DNA of 64,000 nucleotides, from contig CM034546.1 in the NCBI GenBank assembly GCA_020055645.1, forward strand, positions 36,890,001-36,954,000, in the 5' to 3' direction. The notes beneath the pieces are model-generated. The model made no database searches and was not told the origin of the DNA. It saw only the letters and a program-made list of their open reading frames with translations. The position numbers and the translations under genes were made by a program. This stretch comes from Tomocerus qinae. Its lineage: Eukaryota; Arthropoda; Collembola; Entomobryomorpha; Tomoceridae. Positions 35,154 to 46,073 of this stretch are shown one piece after another. How positions within the stretch are numbered: position 1 is the first letter of the stretch; each line of letters begins with the position of its first letter.

Positions 35154-35939
35154 AGCTAATGATTGTATTTAGTAAAATTCCATTCATTAGGGGTTTAGGT
35201 ATGCTCGAAGTAACACCTTAAAAGCTAAAATGTATGTAGCGCCCAGATAATTACTATTTTTTGTAGCATCTCACCTATTTGAGTTGGTATGTGAATGAGT
35301 ATAACTGCGATTCGATTCAAAGAATGTATTTCATTTATTACAATCAAATCTAGGTATACCATATCTAGTTTATTGCACTTGTAACTAGATGGACCTATAA
35401 ATCCATTTCAACACATAAACATATTTTTCTTTTGTAATTACTATTTATAAAAGTATTTCTTAGTATGTCGCATGTATGTATCTATCTACCTATGCCATGG
35501 TAAATGCGCCATTTTGTTGCAATGCACATGTGCCTACTCAATCGTTGTTTCATAAAACCAGAATATGGGTGAAGATTATCTTATTTCGAAAATTACACAT
35601 TGTTAATATGCCTAATCATTTTGACACTCATCATTAATAGTGGGGGCCTAGTAATCATACCCATATCATATACCCATAAGATAATCTTAAAGTGGTGTTG
35701 CGCAATGAATTTCCGTGATGATGTTTGAATGTAAAAGATAAACTTCGTGTAACTACGCAGGCGCAAGAATAATTACAATATTTCGAGTCCGTAGGACGGG
35801 CTTATTTCTAGTGAATAAATAAAATGCAATGTCTATTTTAAAACAATTTTTTAAATGTGGTAAGTAACACTTCATTAAAACTGCCAATTTCTGTCGGTGT
35901 CGACTAGCAAGTTGGAGTGTAATATGTAGATACATGAAA
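35154..35939. other. Intergenic, no gene seen
   Basis: AT-rich spacer before the second segmental duplication copy. No supportable frame. Confidence 0.5.
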
Positions 35940-36175
35940 TTATAAAAAATATATGATATAATAAAATAATGGCAGGTATTTAGTATTGTACAAATTTTAT
36001 TGTTATACTTGCAGTTAGTTTCCATCTATTGAAGCTTTGTTGAGGTATTTTATATGTATAACAACATTATAAATATAATTAGTCGAACAATTAAATGTTA
36101 CGAATTTAATAAACTAGAGCTAAAAAAATTAATTAATGAAACCAAGGAAATTAATTGTTACTGTTAAACATGTAT

Positions 36176-37859
36176 TTAATAATTGAACTTTTGCTTCTGG
36201 ACAGTACCATTAGTGTAATAGCATTGGCTACCTTTGCAAAACGCCTGAGTATTTTCATACCCACATGGCCTACCATCGGTCATAGAAGGATGCATTTTGA
36301 AAACGACTGTTTTGTCGTTATGTTGGTAATCACATTCAACTTGTGAGCATTCAACTCTTTCTGCCCCCATACGGCCAGTTGGCCCAAGTAATGACCCACA
36401 AAATTGACCCAATATATGCATGTCATTTTGAATATCGCCATACCTTTTACTATAAAAGAGAGGAAGTTCTCGTCGATTTTGATTTTCTCTGAGACATTGG
36501 CCATCGCTTGATGATATGTACTCTTTCATGTATTTGATACTGCATTTCGAAAAACGAGCTGCACTCTCTCCATGAGTCAATGGATCTTTATCGGTCATCA
36601 TATGAAAACCCTCGTCAATCTCACAATTCACTCCATCGTCTCCGTCGTGTGCGGCACCCATATTATGGGCCAGCATATGAGCTATCGTCTTAGCAGCACC
36701 TCCGAAGTAGCTGAGATCTTTAGCTACTGAAACTCCAAAAGATTGTTTTCTTTCTTTATCATTATAACAAGCAGATCTTAGATAAGCGATTCCTGGGACA
36801 TCAACGTATGACCCATTAGGTAGTAATATAGCATCTATAGTATTTTGCCATTCACTAACGATAAAGACAGCCATATCATGTTTTGGCAAAATATCGTTGT
36901 TGGAAAATACCCACTTCGAAAGGTTTTCCAGAATAACTTTGATGTCTGTCTCTTCAGATATAACATTTTTATGTATGGGCGCTTCAGCCTCCAAAAATCC
37001 AGTCGAAAACGCTGCAATCCCAATGACTTTGAACTTAACTTTAAAATCCTCCTCAATTTCTGTCCAAATGGTATTCACGATATGGAATAAAATACCAACG
37101 TAGTCCAACATTTCTTTTGCCACCATTTTATATTTACTATGAGCCAAAATAACGAGGATTTCAGGTGTGATGTCAATGCCACCTGTTACATGAGCCACTG
37201 TTTGGCGTGGATCGATGTAGTCTTTGATAGTTGCACTCTGGTTAAGTGGTACCCCTGGAAATCTTCTACCCAGAAATCTTCCCTTACTCATTTTATTATT
37301 TTTCTTGGTCCTCCTAATTTCATCGACTAAATCATGCACATCTCCCATAGCTCTCTTCAATTTGAAATGTGCCCGATTGTGTCCTGCCTTTGTCTCCGAG
37401 TCAACAGATACAGCTCCAATAGTTCCTCGAATTTTTCTGGTACCGCCTTCTTCGGTTAACGAAAGTACAGCAGATTCTTCGTTGTTAATTAAATATCGAT
37501 CTGAAACTTGGTGGATCTCTTCTAAAGTTGGAGTTGCGTCCCTAAGTGTTAACCTTTTTTCCGTTTCGTTTTCGAATACTAAGAATCTAAAATTCGGCGA
37601 AAATATTGACTCCCGAGGTTTCACAAGTTTTAAATCGTAATCTTTGTCATATGCTTTGAACTTCATTTGATAACGGTCGTCTTCATTAGCGTTATGTTTA
37701 ACTCTGGTGAAAGTGTAGTCTCACATCTTCCGAAAGAAATTCGCTATTTTTAATGGGATCGGTGGAACGTGGAATTAGGGCACAGTGCATGGGTTTAAAT
37801 ATGGCAAATATAATTGTTGTTGCCAATAAAGTTAATATTTCAATATTAAAATTTGCCAT
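36176..37859 (-). pseudogene. ADAM/ADAMTS-like metalloprotease, copy 2, one frame break
   Basis: From ATG 37859 it encodes a signal peptide and prodomain start. A single extra base at about 37720-37728 breaks the frame, and it is then open for 496 codons from 37666 to the stop at 36176. The open part covers the rest of the prodomain, the metzincin domain with HMLAHNMGAAHD (catalytic Glu replaced by Met, His ligands kept), a Met-turn-like HMM, and a Cys-rich tail with DGRPCG and FCKGSQC. It lacks the 8-bp lesion of copy 1. The single-base break might be an assembly error, in which case this is the functional copy. Even then it would be a predicted pseudoprotease, secreted or extracellular. Upstream it keeps the ancestral flank that copy 1 lost to the foldback insertion. 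Confidence 0.72.
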
Positions 37860-38712
37860 TATGATTTGGTTATAAATATTATTTACAGTTGTAGAGCTCC
37901 GATATTTATGATAGCAATACCTTTTATATTCTGCCACGACACAATTCACCATGGATGAAATTATCTGAGACATATTTTGTAAAGTTAACAATTGAGAGCA
38001 ATGTAACAATAAATAATTAGAGTCAATGGCCTAAATACTATAACCTAGAGTCAATGGCCGGAAATAAAACAATGGCTTTATTCGTGTTATAGGCACGGAT
38101 ATGTATTTAAAAAATTTAATCACATATTTGGTTGTAGGGTGTTTGTAAAGACTTGGAAATAAGTGTTTGAACGTTTCATACTCCTTTTGTAAAGACGTCT
38201 CATTTTGCCTCAAAATAACACATTTTTACACTTTTTGTCAAATTTAAACCTAAATTATTGCCATAAAGTGTGATTGGAATCGTTGGCGTATAAATACTGT
38301 ACTGTATTTCTGGAGGGGCTAAAACTAACAAGAATTTTACTAAGTCCTTTCCATCTTACAAAACCTTCAAATATCTAGTCTCAATTTGAAAATTTCGAAG
38401 GTGGGATTACAGCTTGGTTCTCCACTCCTCAATACGGCACCGATTGGATTGTGAAGGAAGTAAAATTACCAGTAAAAAATTGAATGAGTGCTTATAAAAT
38501 AACACAATCACAATAGATGTCCGGGGCTATTGACTCTGGATGCTACATAATATAAGTATTAATGGAAATATTACTCTAATTATTTGACTTCACAAACTAT
38601 TTGGTTCAAAAGTGTACATTATAATTATGTTAGTGTGAACAGTTCATTAAGTGAATCCGTATCACAGACAACGCAGCTAAATACTAAAAATAAAATATTC
38701 GACTAAATCAAA
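37860..38712. other. Duplicated upstream flank, intact version
   Basis: Matches 17038-18109 and directly joins the metalloprotease start, so it shows the pre-insertion arrangement. The promoter of copy 2 should lie here. Confidence 0.55.
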
Positions 38713-39000
38713 ATGGTTAATTTCAATATTAGAGTGTAACTTCATTTACAAAAACAATTATATTTGGCACTTTAATATCTACACAATTATTGTGCTCGAA
38801 CTCCACATTCCACTGAATATATTCAAATTAGCAACTTTCTTGAATAGGACGTGGATGATTCTTTCACCCTAGTTAAGCACAATATAAAGGAAGACGAACA
38901 TACCGAATGAAGTTTAAGGCAAATGACAAAGACTACGAAGTTAAACATTTGAAACTCTGGAAGTCAATATTCTCCCCAAATTTTTAATAAAGAAATTCTT
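38713..39000 (+). pseudogene. Metalloprotease first-exon relic (+), copy 2
   Basis: Counterpart of 18110-18395, starting at ATG 38713 with stops soon after. It shows the same signal-peptide/prodomain similarity. Confidence 0.65.
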
Positions 39001-39061
39001 ATAATACACTAATTTCGTTAACTAAAAAACAGTACACGAAAAGTTTTCGGAAAGAATATAA

Positions 39062-39315
39062 ATTCCAGAGGTTATACTGTTACACAAGTCAAAGTCCTTG
39101 TCGTATGTCTCGAACTTCATTTGATAATGTCCATCTTTCTTTGCATTATGCTTAACTCGGATGAAGGAATAATCCACGTCCTCTGCAAGAAAGTTGCTAA
39201 TTTGAATGTGGTCATTGGAATGTATGGAAGTTGAGCATAATGTGTAGATATAGATGTGTCATAGTATAATTGTTTTTGTAAATGAAATTAGCCCTCTGAT
39301 ATTGAAATTAACCAT
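39062..39315 (-). pseudogene. Metalloprotease first-exon relic (-), copy 2
   Basis: Counterpart of 18525-18773. From ATG 39315 the prodomain-like EDVDYSF and YQMKFE blocks appear after frame breaks. Confidence 0.65.
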
Positions 39316-39735
39316 TTTGATTTAGTAGAATATTTTATTTTTAATCTAGCTGCGATGTGTGCGGTACGGCTTCCATTGGTTTACTGACACGTGCATCACA
39401 TACAATTGAGTACATGGGTTGAATGAACCATATCTTTCGAAGTCAAATATTTAGAGCAGTACCACATTTATTGCTTAATGAGGCATGTACTATACAGTCA
39501 ATGACCGAAAATTATAAAATTGTAATTGTGTTATTAAAAAACATTTTCGTAGAAACTCTATTTAACACTATTAATTACCACTACTCTATCTACGAACATT
39601 ATAATATCCCTAGTCTGCTCAGGCTATGTAATCAACGTTAATGACCAAGTAGTTCATGCATAGATATGGTTGTCCACGTGTGGACAGCTTGAGCTTGGCC
39701 ATTTTTGACTATGAGGGTTCATTGTTGGGTACACG

Positions 39736-40337
39736 CAGTGTACAAAATTTACCACTTTTTAGCCTTTTTTACCATCACAGTGGTAAAAATGCACTTAATG
39801 GTAAAAATGCATTTAATGGCAAAAATGGTAGATTTTAGCGATTGATTAGACAGCTGAGTACAGATTAGATACACTAGACTTCCTAAAATATAAGTTTTAA
39901 AACTTTATTTTCTATGAAATATTTCCAATTAGCCCCTTAATCAATTAAATTAATCATATTTATTTGATTTACACCAAACGTTATAAAAAATGAAGAAAGA
40001 AAGATTGTATTTGGTATCGCCCATTTAAAATTGTTGCTAATTTAATTGTAATTAATTTCTCAATCAGCAAGGATTGTTAGCGCCTTCATTGGCTGAATCC
40101 TAATCTGATTAATGAACACTTATCAATTTGTGACAACAATGATCATCTGCTAAGCTATTTCATGTTTTGCAACCGAATTTTATTCAAAATTCAAACACGA
40201 AATTTAAATGAAACTATTTTTTACCATTTTTACCATTTATACCACTTACCACTACTTTTTAGGTAATGGTATTTAACGTTAAATACTATTAAAAACCACT
40301 TACCACTGGTAAGTGGTAAAGGGTATTTTGTACACTG
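39736..40337. mobile_element. CAGTGTAC-family MITE, copy B (602 bp)
   Basis: Ends CAGTGTACAAAATTTACCAC / TTGTACACTG with a perfect 8-bp duplication GGTACACG on both sides. The paralogous segment at about 19200-19215 lacks it, which confirms an insertion after the segmental duplication. Confidence 0.93.
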
Positions 40338-40654
40338 GGTACACGGTTTCATAAATAATATATGCCCCACCATAGCCACCAGCAGCACTATTACATGGGG
40401 TGGTCCACCCATTGACTCCAAGGATTTCGAAACCATCTACCGTTTTAACATTTTAACACTTCATTTTGAACAACTTATTGAACACAGTAAGAAACAAGAA
40501 ATAACTACAATAGAGCAAAATGCAAGGCAAATATATTTAGCGACAAAAAACGAATTGACTGCCATTAAATATGGAAAAAATTGAGACAATATAATATACA
40601 CAGAATGTGATACGTAAATCATTAAAAGTTAGAGTGAGAAATGTCAGAATAGTT

Positions 40655-40777
40655 TTATTTGTTATTCTTCAAGCATCGGAGTGCACATTTAGCAGCCGCT
40701 TTAGCATTTCGCTTGCTTGTACCGCGGCCGTATGTAGAACGTTTTTTGATTAAACATCACATTCACAAAACATAATT
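40655..40777 (-). pseudogene. Broken dsRNA-binding-domain exon
   Basis: Paralogue of 19887-20009. It keeps the acceptor and the YGRGTSKRNAKAAAKCAL helix-2 signature, but early stops and a 3-bp insertion disrupt the beta strands. Confidence 0.6.
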
Positions 40778-41756
40778 CTGAAAACTTGATTCACTGCTTT
40801 GTTCTCCATCCTATGACCTGAAAATATACTGACATTACATTTAAAACTGCTATGATAAGAGGTACATGCTACAGGACTGATTTTCCGCTCGAAACCTTTA
40901 CAAATGCATAATTATATTAAGTGACAACTAGGTATCATACTATGATATTCAAATGATATACATGATACCTTTTGAGTGTATAACGATAGAATCCTCGTTA
41001 AAGACTCAAAAGACAATTGACGGCTTAAGCCGTAGAACGATGTATGTTAGAACAAAGTCCTAAAAATTGTTTAACACCCATAGTAACGAAATGTTGTCAA
41101 CTCGAAGGAGACCAGTACACACGGAAGAATGCATCCGACACCGAGACAATTTTTACTTCTTTTGATAGTTATTAATAAAATAGCTGAAACCTGGTTTTTT
41201 ATTGAAACAAGTTGCATTTAAAGGCGCATTGGTTTTCACTATTATTGAGTTTCATTTCAGTGCACTCTGAAAATTCAAAGTTCAGTGCTTACTGCGTTCT
41301 AAAAACTAAAATTCCAAAACAAAAATTTGGAGTTACTGGGAACAAACGAACTAAAACTGTAAATTCTGCGGCATGAAAATTAAATTTTGTATTTGTATTT
41401 ATTTAAATTGTAGTTAAATTAAGTATTTGTCCCCATTTCTTCGGTGTGGAAACTAAAATTTTGAGTTTCTGTAGAAATTTAGGCCTAAAAATTATAATTT
41501 CGATTGTGAATTTTGATTTTTACACTGCTTTATGGACAGAAACTCGAACTTTTAATTTTCTCACCGCAGTGTCCACAAACACTCAGAATTTTAGTTTTTA
41601 GGCATAAATGGGCACAGTATGTTTAAATCGTTACGTGCATAGAAACTTGAAATTTAAATTTTTAGACCCCTACGTTCTCGCTATTAAGTCCTGTTAGTGG
41701 TTTTCATTTGGTACGTTCAGTGGGAGGGGTAATTTTTAAGCGTTGGAAAATTTGGA

Positions 41757-42075
41757 GGCTGAATTTTGGCAGCGGAATACCGTTTCTTCCGTTTCTTCCA
41801 AAGGCCCACATAACCTATTATTCGTTTCCTCCAAAATCCAAACTTAATAAAATACCCTAATATACACTGCCTCCCGTCACTATTTTTGCCTCCTTTTCTA
41901 AACTGATGTAACAAAAAATAATGTTATTTGTTAGCTATGTTTATTTTTTATTACGTTAGAAAAGAGGCTAAAATAGTTACGGGAGGCATATTACGATAAT
42001 AGGTTATGTGGCATCTTGGAGGAAACGGGGTAGGAGAAAACGGGAGAAACAATATCCCGCTGACTAAATTCAGCC
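41757..42075. mobile_element. 319-bp foldback MITE
   Basis: Two arms of about 155 bp, starting GGCTGAATTTTGGCAGCGG, are reverse complements with scattered mismatches, sharing CACATAACCTATTAT and GCCTCCCGT words. Confidence 0.75.
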
Positions 42076-42102
42076 ACTTTGGACCCTAACTTGACTTGGG
42101 AA

Positions 42103-42195
42103 TAGTGTTCAGTCGGTGACCAGTCGGCTGGTCGGCTAAAATGACTTTCAAGGCATTTAAAAACGGTTTAAATTCTTTGTTAGCCAGTCGACTGT
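42103..42195. mobile_element. Partial hAT-like MITE
   Basis: TAGTGTTCAGTCGGTGACCA start and GTCGGCTAAAATGAC words as in the family at 22054-22869. The right end is missing. Confidence 0.4.
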
Positions 42196-42432
42196 TGGAG
42201 ACTTACTTCGAAAATATTTCAACCGTTTTATAGATTTCCAAATAAATGACTGTTTTTGCACTATCCCATTCAATTACTAACATTATTATTCAGTTGTCGG
42301 GTGCGGTTTTAAGTTACTGTCGGATATTTAGTTTGTTTACAGTTACTATTGTAAAATGAATATTGGATATTATTCTAACATACATCGTTCTTCGGCTCAA
42401 GCCGTCAATTATTGTAATTTACCTTAATTTTT

Positions 42433-45400
42433 TTAGTACAATTTTCTAAACTCTTCAAACTCTTCAACTCTCCATTCCCTCCCCCTTCCTCCCTCCCACA
42501 AATAATAATCTGCTTTTCTGTCGAAGTGGCTGGAGAGAACCGAGAAATCTTCTTCGTCCCAATTTATTCTTCCGACTGCGATTCTCTTTATTTCTTTCTT
42601 CGTCAACTCAATCAACTCTTTTGGTGTAAAGTATCGTCTACCTCCAAAGTAGACAATTAGGTCTTCTGTCTGAAGGATGCCCAACCATTCCTCCACTTGA
42701 TAAAAATTATAGTCGTCAAGAATGAGTTTGTCCACTTTTCTCACTCCACCAACAACTATCGTCTTAGAAGTCCAAGGCCTATTAGTTATTTTTATGTGGG
42801 TAACGCTTTTAGGCATTTGATCTAAATCGACCTTTTTCATCCATTTGAAATAGATGTGTGTGAGTTTGGCTGATAGGAAAGAATACAAAATGGAAGAATC
42901 GAGCATTCTGTCAAGTGTCAAATATTTCAGCTTTGGAAGGTCAATTGGTCCAATACAAGCTGCTGCTCTACTTAAGTACATTTTTTCAATTGTTGGTGGA
43001 AGACAAGAAACATCCAAAGAAGAGGAATAAAACTCCATCTCTTTAACTTTCATTTCCGTCTTTTCAACCAATGGAATACCCCACAATATTAATGCTTGAA
43101 TATCCCAAATGGCCTCATTCCAGTTCAACACGTTTACTTCATATAATTCAATATATTCCATGGAAATTTCGCTCACTCAACTCGATAGACATTTTATGAC
43201 CTAAAAGGATCAATTTGTTGATTTTGTGAAAGTCACAGAATTCGTTGAGATTCGCCTCCTCCACTTCCCGTCCATTTCTATTGAATGAGACATTATACAA
43301 AGTCAATACCTCTGGTGACAGTCGATCGAAAGATGCAAGATCCAATGAACATTTATGAAATTCGATTATGCTTGATTCTCCTCCCAATTCCAAAAATATT
43401 GTAGATCCATATAACCCCTTTACCAGAGAATAATTGGAATTTATCAGATCAGAATGGACTAATTGAATCAAAGTGCCAAGTGAATCTGTTGAATTAATGA
43501 CCTCGAATGTTCGTCTACTTTCCAGAAGTTCTTTTATGTTTCCTCTGTTGTCCATTTTCCAATTACTAACTAACAGATGACCCCGAATGAGATTTCTGGA
43601 CAGTTCTTCTTCCAACCCCAACATTCCCATCTCAACAGCATCTTCAGAATAAGCTATCATTTCTGCCCTTTCTTCATTCTGCAATTCCTTCAGAATATCT
43701 AAACTTTCTTCAAAATGCCCATTTTTAACAAGACAAATTGCGAGATTAAACTTCGTTGCTTCTGTCTTCAACTCTCCGTTTATAAATCTAGCTAATTCTA
43801 CGGATTCTTCTGTTCTTTCTTCTCCAATCAATCTCCTTAATTGTCTTTGGTCAAGTATTTCTGCTCTGACTTTCGGAAATGCTTTTGCAATTTTTCATCA
43901 GCGTATTTGGTAAAGGGAATGAATTTGTATTCAATAAACCCAACGCAGCCGAGAATCTTCTTCAGTGTCTCTTTCTCAGTCTCAATCCCATTATAACGTA
44001 TTACTTGCTGTAGTAGTCTATGTATGTTAAGTAAATCCATTTCACTTCAACTTCCCTTTTACGAAACATTTTATTTAAAAATCCTTCATCGTAGGGAAAT
44101 TCCATAATTTTTCTTGACTTTGTGATCAAGGAATATTTTTCGAGCAAATTTATACCGTTTTCTAATTCCCTTAGATTGATATTTAAAGCTTTCATTAGAA
44201 ATATAGATCTGATGTCATCAGGACGAATGTATCCAAATATCATTAACATTTTGTACGCCAATTTTCCGTTTTTCTCCTTCAAAATTAAATCCAGGGAAAT
44301 TTTGATGTTTTTGTTGATTGTTTTTTCATAATCATCAAATTTCTCATTAAGGAATCCCAAATCCTTCGACGACGTTTTCTCTATGTAATTTTGTAGTTCA
44401 ATTTTTTTATTGTTTAACGCAGCTACCGCCAATTGAAGAGCCAAAGGAAGATTCCCCATCAGTCGACATAATTCCTTGAGTTGTGATTCCGTATAATTTA
44501 TTGACGCATTCAAATTACGCTTAAAGAAATCTAAACTTTCTTTTTCAGTAAAAATATCGAGTTCCAAGTTGGGTATCTTTCCGAATCCGGTCTCCGTCCC
44601 CCATTCACGATTTCGGGATGTGATGATACAGTAAAAGTTTTTTCGTCTTTGGGAAGAACATTTACAATTCCTTCTTCCCCTTTGTAATTTTCTGCATTGT
44701 CGTAGATCCAGAGACATTTAAATGCTCTCAGGGCATCAAAACACTTTGTCGAAAAATCTTCAATGTCGATAATTTCATTTCTAATTGGTATCTCTAAATC
44801 TCTAGCCAACTTCTGAAACGACGCAAGAAGACTCCCTTCCCCACAGTCAATCCAGATAATGTGATCATATTCTTCTTCGTAAGTATGTGCATACCATTTC
44901 ACGGTGAGGGTCTTGCCGACTCCTCCCATCCCCGAATATTTGGATGCAGCTAAGGATTCGCAGATCACGGCCATTCGGTTCTCGTCGCCTGAAACTCGGT
45001 ACTTTTAGTTCTTCGATTAAGAGTTTCTCTTCCACTTTTCTTTTGAGAAGGGATTTTATCAATAACTTCTTGTCTGGCCACCACTTTTTATTAAGTTTGT
45101 GGTGGGAAATTGTATTTCTGCTATGAAATGAAAGAGAATAGGGATTTGTGTTTCTTGCAGATGAATGACGACGAGAATGCTCCTCGTTTCGTGCTTGGAT
45201 TGCCAGTGCACAACGTTCATTGTTTGTCTTTTGTAGAATGTCCAGAAATGAATTTCTGATGTCTTGCCAATCCTTCTTTTGCAGAGTAGACAACAGTTTA
45301 TAGTTTTTTCTGGTTGGGGTATTTTCGGCTTCCTGAAAATTATTTAAAGATAACCATTTTAAACCTGAATAAAATAATTTGGTCAATGCGTACTTTTGCA

Positions 45401-46073
45401 TTATGACGTGTTTTCGCTTTCAAGTTGAATATAAATCAAACAGTATTCAATAACATGTAGCGATTAGTAATAAAGTAAAAATACATATCAAATAATTTCA
45501 ATATAAATTCAAATCAAATAAAGACAGAAAACCCTTGTTAATAGCAGTAATATATATAAATTAATTGAAATAAACATTTTTTGACAAACTAGTGATATTT
45601 TAAAACTTAAGTTATGGAATTATAAATAACTGTTATCTTAGAGAATTTCAAAATGACGTTTCTAACAGGAAATAAATAATATTTTATTGGCATTAGCAGC
45701 CATGTTGTCAGTAATTCCAAAATAATTGAAATTTTTCCCAAATCGTCCATAAAACGGCATGTCGGACTTGCCAAATAATCAAGGTTAGATAAATGTCCAG
45801 GTCAAGATATAAACGTTTTTCCGTTCCCTGTGCTGGGGACATATAAAATGCATGGCAGTATCGTCATTGTGAATACCCTCCGTAGAACAATAATAGAGTT
45901 CCTTCACAATTAGCAAGACTAAGTAAACTAACACGATTCATCTGTAAACTTACAATATCCTCCCCTTCCGTGGTTGAAATTATGTCGAATTGAATCAAAT
46001 AGGTCAGCACTCGTGTTAAATTTGTTAAATTTTCAGTCAGGAAAACAAGATTTTGCTTAATTTCGTCTTCCAT
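42433..46073 (-). pseudogene. CARD / NB-ARC / LRR-like STAND ATPase (NLR or Apaf-1-like), frame-broken
   Basis: Exon 1 (46073-45954, 40 codons) and the start of exon 2 (from 45332, acceptor TTTTCAG) together form a CARD-like six-helix region; the intron is phase 0 with donor GTAAGT. An NB-ARC module follows: P-loop GMGGVGKT (about 44909-44932), Walker B LWIYDNAE (about 44690-44714), sensor TSR (about 44615), GNLPLALQLA (about 44440), and the winged-helix-end motif IHRLLQQVIR (about 44010). The C-terminal third shows irregular leucine-rich repeats (for example PKLKYLTLDRM). Such proteins oligomerise on nucleotide exchange and recruit partners through CARDs in apoptosis or innate immunity. Five frame breaks (about 44985, 44640, 44040, 43893, 43172) interrupt about 1,005 codons; three look like one missing A in an A-run. 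It is a pseudogene or an assembly with homopolymer errors. Confidence 0.75.

Larger units (their letters stand above)
35940..40815. repeat. Segmental duplication, copy 2
   Basis: Direct-orientation counterpart of 11285-20055, lacking the 3.5-kb foldback element but carrying a MITE at 39736-40337. Confidence 0.85.
41035..42410. mobile_element. 1.4-kb element with about 38-bp inverted ends
   Basis: AATTGACGGCTTAAGCCG...AACGATGTATGTTAGAA at 41035-41072 recurs inverted at 42372-42410. No coding frame was recognised between them. It encloses a foldback (41757-42075) and a scrap of the GGCTAAAA MITE family, and ends 23 bp from the stop of the NB-ARC gene. Confidence 0.65.

Noticed and set aside
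44630-44650. Programmed -1 frameshift at an A-run in the sensor gene
   Set aside because: The run could allow slippage, but four other breaks in the gene cannot be explained that way; homopolymer error or decay is simpler.
44960-45060. Short intron ending at TTTCAG before the NB-ARC start
   Set aside because: The acceptor-like sequence exists, but no donor in the right phase, and the flanking residues (VPSF, then GDEN) read as one motif.
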